From an uncultured Oscillospiraceae bacterium (GTDB lineage: Bacteria > Bacillota > Clostridia > Oscillospirales > Ruminococcaceae): DNA of 6,461 nt. Below, piece after piece: positions 1 through 5,052 of this stretch (position 1 is its first letter; each line of letters begins with the position of its first letter). The stretch spans positions 1-6,461 of the forward strand of contig CAJTSZ010000109.1 in the NCBI GenBank assembly GCA_910578755.1, in the 5' to 3' direction. The position numbers were made by a program, and so were the translations under genes. The notes beneath the pieces were generated by a model. It had not been told where the DNA came from and searched no databases. It worked only from the letters and a program-made list of their open reading frames with translations.

Positions 1-10
1 GTTGCCCGCA

Positions 11-124
11 CTTGGGGAGTGTTTTTATTTTAATAGGCAGTAGTCAAGCTACAAAGCCAGGTCATAAGGAACACTCCCCTGCGTGAGGCCAATGCCGCCC
101 AAAGGTGGGGGCGGCATTCCCGCT
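11..124. repeat. Structured extragenic repeat, copy A
   Basis: This is the first of two copies of an element of about 113 nt; the other is at 3458-3570, and I estimate about 80% identity. What is visible: a 10-bp stem GGGGAGTGTT (14-23) / AACACTCCCC (70-79). It encloses a small inner hairpin GTAG (40-43) / CTAC (49-52) with a CAAG-containing loop, capped below by GGC (36-38) / GCC (56-58). After a conserved CCCCTGCG comes a second 10-bp stem, AATGCCGCCC (91-100) / GGGCGGCATT (109-118), with loop AAAGGTGG, then CCCGCT. The second stem and the GGC/GCC pair differ in sequence from copy B yet still pair. There is no ORF and no promoter that I can see. It could be a small RNA, a MITE-like repeat or a protein-binding palindrome; function and strand are unknown. 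Confidence 0.8.
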
Positions 125-208
125 GGTGCATACCTATTGTTTGCAGGCTTTAACCGTTAGAGCCTGCAAGTTTGGTAATGCCGAACGCAGGCGAGGCTAC
201 TAAGCGGG
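125..208. repeat. Inverted continuation of the repeat, flanked by CCCGCT/AGCGGG
   Basis: The segment lies between CCCGCT (119-124) and its inverted copy AGCGGG (203-208). It contains a hairpin TTGCAGGCT (141-149) / AGCCTGCAA (161-169). Read on the minus strand, it begins TAGTAGCC and runs through GGCATTAC and GGCTCTAAC, matching what directly follows the second repeat copy on the plus strand at 3571-3618. The 35 nt at 174-208 match the reverse complement of 3565-3599 at 28 of 35 positions. The simplest reading is that this block is inverted in one copy relative to the other. Which arrangement is ancestral cannot be told here. Confidence 0.65.
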
Positions 209-234
209 TAGCCCACCCTTTCCTTTGGGTGGGC

Positions 235-333
235 CAACCGTTGTGCAGTACAGCGAACTTATAATGTGGCCATGTAACTATGCGCAGCATAGGAACGGCC
301 TATTATAATGGTGCGCTGTACAAACACCGGTTG
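235..333. repeat. 99-nt imperfect inverted repeat
   Basis: Five nested pairing blocks line up symmetrically: CAACCG (235-240) with CGGTTG (328-333); GTACAGCG (248-255) with CGCTGTAC (314-321); TTATAAT (259-265) with ATTATAA (302-308); GGCC (268-271) with GGCC (297-300); and TATGC (279-283) with GCATA (287-291) closing on a GCA loop. Small internal loops separate the blocks. The arrangement would give one long rod-like hairpin in RNA, or a cruciform in DNA. It abuts the preceding hairpin (211-234) with no spacer. No coding role is apparent. Confidence 0.75.
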
Positions 334-352
334 CCGCCTTTTATTGAATGGC
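333..352. repeat. 20-nt module shared with 3430-3449, opposite orientation
   Basis: The 20 nt starting GCCGCCTTTT here match, at 17 of 20 positions, the reverse complement of the stretch just upstream of the second repeat copy (about 3430-3449). Each copy has short GCC/GGC ends that could pair. It is one of several modules shared by the left and right arrays in rearranged order. Confidence 0.45.
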
Positions 353-383
353 ACCGTCAAATTTGGGGTCCAGGGGTGAACCC

Positions 384-410
384 ACAAGTTCGCTTTGCGA
401 ACTTGCTGCC
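384..410. repeat. ACAAGTT hairpin module, copy 1
   Basis: A 9-bp perfect hairpin with a TTT loop, CAAGTTCGC/GCGAACTTG, preceded by A and followed by CTGCC. A relative lies at 569-597: CAAGTTTGGC/GCCAAACTTG with the same TTT loop, followed by CTACC. The stems differ by paired changes, so the hairpin shape appears to be kept while the sequence drifts. Confidence 0.6.
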
Positions 411-568
411 AATTCAGCGGGATACCCGCTGAATTGCGGCTTCTTTCCCCCTTTCTTTTCACACAAAAGAAAGGGGTGGGGGTTGGGCCGCATAGGCCCA
501 GCAGCACTGGCACTTCCGAAAGAAATAGGTTTTAGGGGCTGGAGGGCTCCTAACGAGGCACAGTTTTC

Positions 569-597
569 ACAAGTTTGGCTTTGCCAAACTTGCTACC
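569..597. repeat. ACAAGTT hairpin module, copy 2
   Basis: A 10-bp perfect hairpin with TTT loop (570-579 pairs with 583-592), flanked as in the copy at 384-410 (A before, CTACC after). It lies between the left array and the lipoprotein gene's terminator. A looser relative with the same CAAGTT/AACTTG ends is at 3151-3180. Confidence 0.6.
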
Positions 598-628
598 TTA
601 CAATGGTATACTGCGGGCTGAAAGCCCC

Positions 629-654
629 AAAAAGGGCGCAGGGTGCTAGCGCCC
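629..654 (-). terminator. Intrinsic terminator of the lipoprotein gene
   Basis: Read on the minus strand, GGGCGC (654-649) pairs with GCGCCC (639-634) around a 9-nt loop and is followed directly by TTTTT (633-629). It starts 26 nt beyond the stop codon of the minus-strand gene at 681-2990. A further outer TGCGGG/CCCGCA pairing is possible. A short but GC-rich stem with a T-run at the expected distance supports the call. Confidence 0.7.
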
Positions 655-680
655 CGCAAAAAAATGATTGGCGGCAGGCT

Positions 681-2990
681 TTATTCAGACAGGTAAAGCT
701 GCACCTTTTGGGCCACGGCGTTGGCGGTTTCTTCCGCGGTTTTTTCGCCGGAGAAGTAGGCGGGGGTTTCTGCCAAAAGAATATCCATAATATCCGGGTT
801 TACGGTTTGAGGGTTTGTAAGCCCCTGGGCCATGGACTTAAACTGGGTTAAAAATGCTTCCTGCGGCCATTTTGCCTGAAGCTCATAGGCGTGGCCCGCC
901 CCATCGTTAACGGAGATATACATACCGTCGTCGTAATCCGGGTAGGGGTTTTGGGACTGTTTCTCAAAGGAGGCGGCGTTTGTGGGGAAGCCGTCGCCAA
1001 AGTCGTGGTCCTGCACCGGTTGGGAAAGGAGGGTTGCAAGGAATTCCTTGGCGGCCTCCTCCTGGCTGGTGGCGGCGTTAATGCCTGCAATGACCTTGGG
1101 AATAAACACGCCCTGGACCTGGCCAGGCAAAGGGGTGAGCTCCCCTGTCCTCTTTTGTGTAATGGCTGCATCCACAAGGGCAAGGTCTTTAAAGCTACGG
1201 GCTTCACTGAGGCAGAAGCCTAAACTTCCTCCATAAAAGCTGACAGAGCCGTAACCAAGGTCGGTGATATAGCCGCCTACCCCAAAGCCCCGTTCCTCTG
1301 CGGCGTAGGTATTGGTAATTGTTTTTACGTTTTCCAAAAAGTGAATGAATGCTTCGGTATCCAAGGAGCCATTGGGAGTAAACCAGGCGGGGGCACAGGT
1401 GGCGTACAGGCAGTTCATCATCCATGCAGGGGTTTTAAGGTCTGCTTCCAGGCCTGGCATATTGGGATGGGCTGCCTGCCACTGGCCAACAGCTTGGGCA
1501 AGGGAGGGCAAATCTGTAATATTTGCACCGCTTTCCGCTACTAAAACGGGGATGGAAAAGCGGGCAGGCAGGGCGTAAATCTTACCGTCCTTTTGGACGC
1601 TTTGTGCAGTGTTTTTCAGCAGTTCCTCCACCATGGGAAGGTTGGTTAAATCCATAAGGACGCCCTTTTCCATGTAGGATTGCAGGGGCATATTGTCCAA
1701 AATAAGCACGTCGGGGCCTTGGCCGCTTAAAATTTCTGTGCTTAAGGTACGCAGGGCGTCGGACTGGGTGACGCCGCTGCTGAGGCCCACCTGGTAATTT
1801 ACCCGCACATCGGGGTGGCTGCGCTGGTACAGGCTCATGGCCTGGCGGACGGTTTTATTTTCTTCCAGGGAGTAGACCTTGAGTTCAGTGCTTGGGACGG
1901 TAGGCACTGTTTTATCGTAGGCGTAAAATACAAGGCTGAACTCCTCACCATACAATAAAACAAGGCAGGAGCCGTCCTGGTTGGCAATTAGGTTTTGGGG
2001 GGCTTCCGAGGGCATATTTAAAGAGGTAAACTGGCCGTCCACTAATTTTTCTACGGCGCTGCCCCCTATTTTGCGGCAGTAAATACCTGAAGTATCGCAG
2101 TAAAAGATGGTGTTGCTTTGGGGCTCATAAGAGAGGATGCAGTCCCCAAACCTGGCTGCGCTAGTATAAACATTGTCCGTTTCTTTTTCCTGGGAGGAGG
2201 TGGCAAAGTTTTCCAGCTTTTCCCCTGTGGCGATGTTGTACTGGAGAATATCCCCGCCGCAGGCAATGTAGAGCCGGTCCTTTACCACACAGTAGCTGGT
2301 GATGGTGCCCATGGCGGGATTGGAGTAGGTGAACTTTGGGGTTTGCATGGCGCTGTCCCACTGGACAATGGACATGATATGGTTTGTAAAGACATCGCCG
2401 TTTTCCGCTGTAACCAAGCTATTGGCACTGATACCGCTTTCATCGCTGGGAAGTTCCTCCTGGGACTGGGTAGCATTCCCCTCGCTGTCCACATAAAGCA
2501 GCTTTGTAGTGGGGGTCCAGCCGCTTCCCATCAGGGCAGTAAGCTCCTCTGTGGTCATTTCCGAAAAGCCTTCCGGCAGTTCGTTCATTTGAACTGTATA
2601 GCCGCCGGTGGCGCTGTTGTAGCTTAACATACTCAAGGAGCTGGCGCTGATTTCCTGGAGCCAGGGGGCGTCCTTTTCCTGCCAGGTGGCGCCGTTATCC
2701 TGGGAAACCGCCATATACCAGGGGCCCACATAGCGGCCTTTATCCTTGTTGTACACAATTTCCAGCTGGCCCTCCTTATTTTTACAGAAGGAGGCCACTT
2801 GGCCTAAGCCTTCGGGCAGGTTTTGCTTTGTTTCGGTATAGCGGCCCATGGCCACAGGGGTATTGTTTTCGGTTTCTTTATTTGGGCCCTCCCCTTTTGG
2901 GGAACAGCCTGCAAAAACAAGGGACAGAGCCAAGGCGGCTGCCCCACAGCGCAGCAGGATGCGGCCGCGCTGCTTTAAAGTAAATTTCAT
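681..2990 (-). CDS. Lipoprotein: propeller-like region plus extracellular solute-binding domain
   Basis: 769 residues. A basic N-terminus and hydrophobic segment (about residues 11-27) end in the lipobox FAGC with Cys29, so it should be lipid-anchored on the outer face of the membrane. Residues 40-360 are beta-rich, with an Asp-box SQDNGATW (96-103) and blade-like stretches such as about 230-265, suggesting a beta-propeller-type domain. From about residue 369 the sequence resembles ABC-type family 1 solute-binding proteins: a KVYSLEENKTVRQAM-like first strand and helix, then GQGPDVLILDN (423-433), a typical motif of this family. At nearly twice the usual length of a binding protein (roughly 400-450), it is a two-domain fusion. 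The start is supported by AAAGGAG (2999-3005) 8 nt upstream. No permease or ATPase gene is adjacent; the ligand, possibly a sugar, is unknown. It could act as a sensor rather than a transporter part. Confidence 0.88.
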   Translation of the reverse strand: MKFTLKQRGRILLRCGAAALALSLVFAGCSPKGEGPNKETENNTPVAMGRYTETKQNLPEGLGQVASFCKNKEGQLEIVYNKDKGRYVGPWYMAVSQDNGATWQEKDAPWLQEISASSLSMLSYNSATGGYTVQMNELPEGFSEMTTEELTALMGSGWTPTTKLLYVDSEGNATQSQEELPSDESGISANSLVTAENGDVFTNHIMSIVQWDSAMQTPKFTYSNPAMGTITSYCVVKDRLYIACGGDILQYNIATGEKLENFATSSQEKETDNVYTSAARFGDCILSYEPQSNTIFYCDTSGIYCRKIGGSAVEKLVDGQFTSLNMPSEAPQNLIANQDGSCLVLLYGEEFSLVFYAYDKTVPTVPSTELKVYSLEENKTVRQAMSLYQRSHPDVRVNYQVGLSSGVTQSDALRTLSTEILSGQGPDVLILDNMPLQSYMEKGVLMDLTNLPMVEELLKNTAQSVQKDGKIYALPARFSIPVLVAESGANITDLPSLAQAVGQWQAAHPNMPGLEADLKTPAWMMNCLYATCAPAWFTPNGSLDTEAFIHFLENVKTITNTYAAEERGFGVGGYITDLGYGSVSFYGGSLGFCLSEARSFKDLALVDAAITQKRTGELTPLPGQVQGVFIPKVIAGINAATSQEEAAKEFLATLLSQPVQDHDFGDGFPTNAASFEKQSQNPYPDYDDGMYISVNDGAGHAYELQAKWPQEAFLTQFKSMAQGLTNPQTVNPDIMDILLAETPAYFSGEKTAEETANAVAQKVQLYLSE

Positions 2991-2998
2991 GGATATTG

Positions 2999-3005
2999 CT
3001 CCTTT
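2999..3005 (-). promoter_or_regulatory. Ribosome binding site of the lipoprotein gene
   Basis: AAAGGAG on the minus strand, 8 nt before the ATG at 2990. It fixes this ATG, which also begins a complete lipoprotein signal peptide, as the start codon. Confidence 0.85.
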
Positions 3006-3047
3006 CCCGCGCCGCGGTATACCAGGCGCTTTCTTTGTTCTGACGAA

Positions 3048-3081
3048 AGGATACCACGGGAACCTCTAAGTTTTCTCTAAG
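3048..3081 (-). promoter_or_regulatory. Putative promoter and direct-repeat operator of the lipoprotein gene
   Basis: On the minus strand, TGGTATCCT resembles an extended -10 (TATCCT at 3053-3048, TGG just before it). It resembles the CGTGGTATACT found upstream of galU. No good -35 hexamer lies 17 bp further up. Instead, the 7-mer CTCTAAG (plus-strand reading) occurs twice, at 3064-3070 and 3075-3081. That is an 11-bp repeat step, one helical turn, straddling the place where a -35 would be. This layout is common for activators that bind direct repeats. The site is inferred from position alone. Confidence 0.35.
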
Positions 3082-3092
3082 AGGAAACCTAA

Positions 3093-3377
3093 TGGGAAAT
3101 TTTTTATTGTTCCACAATAAAAAATTGATGTGCAGGCGAAGCAAATTTCCCAAGTTTTGCAGGCAAAGCCAAAAAACTTGTAAGGGGCGCACAAGCTCCC
3201 TGCGCCCCGTTACGCAAGAAAAAATAGTTTCGCTTCCCTTATCTATTTTTTTGCAGGCGCTGCGCCTCTGTACCCTATTTTTGGGAGGCATTGGCTGCCT
3301 CCCAAGCCTGTGCCCTATGCAGGGCGCTCCGCCCCTGCATCCAGGCCATATTTCTTTCTGCGAAGAAAGAAATATGG
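3093..3377. repeat. Right palindrome array, part 1 (eight consecutive hairpins)
   Basis: Hairpins follow one another almost without spacer. (1) AATTTTTTATTGT/ACAATAAAAAATT, 3098-3126, inside an outer TGGGA/TCCCA pair (3093/3152). (2) CAAGTTTT/AAAACTTG, 3151-3180, with inner GGC/GCC. (3) GGGGCGCA/TGCGCCCC, 3184-3208, flanked by GTAA/TTAC. (4) AAAAAATAG/CTATTTTTT, 3219-3251. (5) AGGCG-CTG-CGCCT, 3255-3267. (6) TTGGGAGGCA/TGCCTCCCAA, 3281-3305. (7) ATGCAGGGCG against CGCCCCTGCAT with one bulged C, 3317-3340. (8) a perfect 14-bp stem CCATATTTCTTTCT (3346-3359) with its complement (3364-3377), closed by the GNRA-type loop GCGA. No gene is recognisable. Stem composition varies widely from AT-only to GC-rich, so these are not copies of one hairpin. 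Confidence 0.75.
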
Positions 3378-3457
3378 AAAAGAAAGTCGTTGGTGGCTGC
3401 CGCCCCCAAACCCCCGCTTATTTGCCCCTGCCTCTCAATGAAAGGCGGCTGGTGGTG

Positions 3458-3570
3458 CTTGGGGAGTGTTTTGTTTTAAAAAGTTGTAGACAAGCTACAT
3501 AACCATGTTATAAGGAACACTCCCCTGCGCAACACCAGTTTTGCCCAAAGGAGGGGGCAAAATTCCCGCT
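3458..3570. repeat. Structured extragenic repeat, copy B
   Basis: Second copy of the element at 11-124, in the same orientation. The outer stem GGGGAGTGTT (3461-3470) / AACACTCCCC (3516-3525) is identical to copy A. The inner GTAG (3486-3489) / CTAC (3495-3498) is kept, and the pair below it is GTT/AAC instead of GGC/GCC. CCCCTGCG follows, then the second stem AGTTTTGCCC (3537-3546) / GGGCAAAATT (3555-3564) with loop AAAGGAGG, then CCCGCT. The lower part of the second stem is T/A-rich here and G/C-rich in copy A, yet both are fully paired apart from one G-T pair. The conserved single-stranded parts (CAAGCTAC, ATAAGG, CCCAAAGG) may be the functional contacts. Confidence 0.8.
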
Positions 3571-3618
3571 TAGTAGCCCTGCCTACGCAGGGCATTACTG
3601 AATTTGCGGCTCTAACCT
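3571..3618. repeat. Colinear continuation of repeat copy B
   Basis: Directly after CCCGCT comes AGTA-GCCCTGC (3572-3582), a CTAC loop, then GCAGGGC (3587-3593) and TACT (3596-3599): a hairpin with a two-base bulge. It is followed by GAATTTGCGGCTCTAAC. The same order is found on the minus strand of 125-202 beside copy A, showing that the repeat unit reaches at least about 160 nt. A shorter echo, CTGAATTGCGGCT, is found near 430-442. Confidence 0.55.
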
Positions 3619-3656
3619 TTTATTGGGGCTTTTAGTCCCAGACCCTAACTCCTTTT

Positions 3657-3789
3657 TTGGAGGTGCTGGCTTACCTCCAAGCCCGTCAGCACAGGTTTGG
3701 AAGCGGCCACACGCTTCCAAAAGAAGGGCTCTTGCAGCAGTTGTACCGCTGCAAGGTTTGGGGTTGGACAGGCCCTGATAGAAACAGGG
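3657..3789. repeat. Right palindrome array, part 2
   Basis: More hairpins between the repeat and the galU terminator: TTGGAGGT/ACCTCCAA (3657-3680), which competes with GTGCTG/CAGCAC (3663-3692); TTTGGAAGCG/CGCTTCCAAA (3696-3721); CTTGCAGC/GCTGCAAG (3731-3755); and CCCTG/CAGGG (3773-3789). No coding frame of interest crosses this stretch. Confidence 0.65.
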
Positions 3790-3806
3790 TAATAGTGGAC
3801 AGAAAA

Positions 3807-3844
3807 AAGGAAGCCTATTCTTAATCTAAAGAAAAGGCTTCCTT
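3807..3844 (-). terminator. Intrinsic terminator of galU
   Basis: On the minus strand AAGGAAGCCT (3844-3835) pairs with AGGCTTCCTT (3816-3807), with an inner TTCTT/AAGAA extension, and is followed by a T-rich tail TTTTCT. It begins 38 nt past the galU stop codon. The A-run on the other side of the stem could make it work on the plus strand too, but no plus-strand gene reaches it. Confidence 0.8.
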
Positions 3845-3882
3845 ATATTTTTAGTTTGGCCCAGGCTTTTGGTGTGCTGGGG

Positions 3883-4758
3883 TTAATCTAACTGGGACAC
3901 CACCTGCTTTAAGTAGGCTTTAAAGGGCTCCCTGACCTCCGGGTGGGTGAGGGCCACGGTGACGGCGGCCTGGAGGATGCCCAGCTTATTGCCCATATCG
4001 AACCGGGTGCCGGAATACTGGACGCCCATCATCCCCTGCTGCTGGGCAAGGGTGCGCATGGCGTCGGTAAGCTGGATTTCCCCGTTGGCCCCTGGGGAGG
4101 TGTTCTCTAAAATAGGGAAAATTTGAGGGGGCAGAACCACCCTGCCCAAAATGGAAAAATTGGACAGCACCTGCTCTGGCTTTGGTTTTTCCACCATATC
4201 CGTTACCTTATAAATATTGGAGGCGCCCAGCTGCTCCACCGCCAAAGAGCAATACTTTTGGATTTGGCTGGGTTCCACCGGCTGGATGCCTGCAACCCCC
4301 AGGCTGTACTTTTCATAAACGTCGCACAGCTCCTTACAAGCTGGCGTTTCACCTAAGATGACATCGTCGCCATAGAGGACGGCAAAGGGTTCGTCCCCCA
4401 CAAAGGTTTTGGCACAGTACACCGCATGGCCCAGGCCCTTGGTTTCCTTTTGGCGGATGTACTGTATGTTGGCCAGCTTGGAAATATCCACAATTTGCCG
4501 GCATATATCCTCCTTGCCGTTGGCCAGCAGGCGGGCTTCCAGCTCCGGCGCGCGGTCAAAGTGGTCCTCCACGGTTGTTTTGCCCCGGCTGGTGATGATT
4601 AAAATATCTTCTATGCCACTTTTTACGGCCTCTTCTACAATAAACTGAATGGCTGGCTTATCCACAATGGGAAGCATTTCCTTTGGCATGGCCTTGGAAG
4701 CAGGCAGCACCCGGGTACCCAGGCCCGCCGCCGGAATGACAGCCTTACGGATTTTCAT
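3883..4758 (-). CDS. galU: UTP-glucose-1-phosphate uridylyltransferase
   Basis: Cytoplasmic enzyme making UDP-glucose and pyrophosphate from UTP and glucose-1-phosphate; UDP-glucose feeds envelope glycolipids, polysaccharides and galactose interconversion. 291 residues, the normal length. The nucleotidyltransferase signature is complete: AGLGTRVLPASKAMPKEMLP (11-30) with the GxGTR loop and Lys26, KGLGHAV (107-113), YGDD (129-132) as the probable metal-binding Asp region, VEKP (189-192), GEIQLTDAM (226-234) and FDMGNKLG (253-260). The start ATG has AAGGAG (4768-4773) 9 nt upstream. It stands alone, divergent from serS, with its own terminator. Nothing in the motifs looks damaged. The related glucose-1-phosphate thymidylyltransferase (RmlA) is less likely because of the GalU-type ASKAMPKEMLP and GEIQLTDA blocks. 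Confidence 0.96.
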   Translation of the reverse strand: MKIRKAVIPAAGLGTRVLPASKAMPKEMLPIVDKPAIQFIVEEAVKSGIEDILIITSRGKTTVEDHFDRAPELEARLLANGKEDICRQIVDISKLANIQYIRQKETKGLGHAVYCAKTFVGDEPFAVLYGDDVILGETPACKELCDVYEKYSLGVAGIQPVEPSQIQKYCSLAVEQLGASNIYKVTDMVEKPKPEQVLSNFSILGRVVLPPQIFPILENTSPGANGEIQLTDAMRTLAQQQGMMGVQYSGTRFDMGNKLGILQAAVTVALTHPEVREPFKAYLKQVVSQLD

Positions 4759-4818
4759 GGCGTCCTTCTCCTTTTATTTCATATTACCGCCCTGGCTTGG
4801 ACGGAAATTTTACAGCTT

Positions 4819-4848
4819 TTGCTGCGGCGTTACCCACAGACGCAGCAA
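4819..4848 (-). other. Leader hairpin upstream of galU
   Basis: TTGCTGCG pairs with CGCAGCAA (4819-4826 / 4841-4848) around a 14-nt loop, about 60 nt before the galU start. There is no T-run after it on the minus strand, so it is not an obvious attenuator. I do not recognise a riboswitch. It may only stabilise the transcript. Confidence 0.35.
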
Positions 4849-4892
4849 GGGTTTATTTTGGCAAAAAAGCGCAAAAACCCTACCTTACGGTT

Positions 4893-4901
4893 AGTATACC
4901 A
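4893..4901 (-). promoter_or_regulatory. Putative extended -10 promoter of galU
   Basis: Read on the minus strand: TGGTATACT, an extended -10 with TATACT at 4898-4893. No clear -35 is present. Transcription from here would give a leader of roughly 125 nt. The similar CGTGGTATCCT upstream of the lipoprotein gene supports it weakly. Confidence 0.4.
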
Positions 4902-4938
4902 CGAAGTTTAGGAGAAAACCATTACAAAACCGTAAATA

Positions 4939-5005
4939 AATTTTTTGTGGGGGGAAGTATGCCAAAAGGTTACGGCTTGAAAATGGCTGAACTTCCAAAA
5001 AAATT
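4939..5005. repeat. Imperfect inverted repeat between the divergent promoters
   Basis: AATTTTTT (4939-4946) can pair with AAAAAATT near 4998-5005, and GGAAGT (4953-4958) with ACTTCC (4991-4996), with an asymmetric internal loop and a 32-nt terminal loop. It lies between the putative galU promoter and the serS promoter. Its function is unknown; the A/T tracts may simply be upstream promoter sequence. Confidence 0.3.
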
Positions 5006-5017
5006 CCCTTTTTGCTA

Positions 5018-5046
5018 TTGCCAAAACGGCATTTGCAGGCTATAAT
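5018..5046 (+). promoter_or_regulatory. Sigma-A promoter of serS
   Basis: TTGCCA (5018-5023), a 17-bp spacer and a perfect TATAAT (5041-5046). Transcription should start near 5052-5053, just ahead of the T-box leader. Spacing and hexamers fit the housekeeping consensus well. Confidence 0.85.
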
Positions 5047-5052
5047 AGGAGA

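Larger units (their letters stand above)
211..600. repeat. Left palindrome array (no gene)
   Basis: This is non-coding sequence made mostly of back-to-back inverted repeats: GCCCACCC/GGGTGGGC (211-218/227-234); a long imperfect palindrome at 235-333 (own entry); CAAGTTCGC-TTT-GCGAACTTG (385-405); AATTCAGCGGG-ATA-CCCGCTGAATT (411-435); CCCCTTTCTTTT/AAAAGAAAGGGG (448-459/465-476); TGGGCC/GGCCCA (484-489/495-500); and CAAGTTTGGC-TTT-GCCAAACTTG (570-592). The long open frames crossing this stretch have no recognisable protein content and read straight through the palindromes, so I treat them as chance. None of the hairpins except the one nearest the lipoprotein gene has a terminator-like T-run in a useful position. 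Confidence 0.75.

Noticed and set aside
70..124. Possible self-cleaving ribozyme of the twister type in the repeat
   Set aside because: Strings such as CCAATGCCG look similar, but the order of conserved bases and stems does not match the twister consensus as I know it, and the similar bases are not conserved in the other copy.
348..851. Plus-strand open frame of 167 codons
   Set aside because: It translates through several perfect palindromes and then overlaps the end of the lipoprotein gene antisense. The product is low in recognisable features and has no clear ribosome binding site.
3092..3502. Plus-strand open frame of 136 codons and a nested shorter frame
   Set aside because: It runs across eight hairpins and into the conserved repeat; the codons are simply the palindrome arms. 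No domain or ribosome binding site is visible.
1..3790. CRISPR array or complete insertion sequence
   Set aside because: There are no regularly spaced identical direct repeats, and no transposase or Cas-like protein is encoded in the window. The repeats are palindromic modules of varying sequence.
4959..5045. Small plus-strand ORF of 28 codons, Cys-rich at its end
   Set aside because: It overlaps the serS -35 and -10, ending inside TATAAT, so it could not be transcribed from that promoter. The preceding G-run is a poor ribosome binding site.
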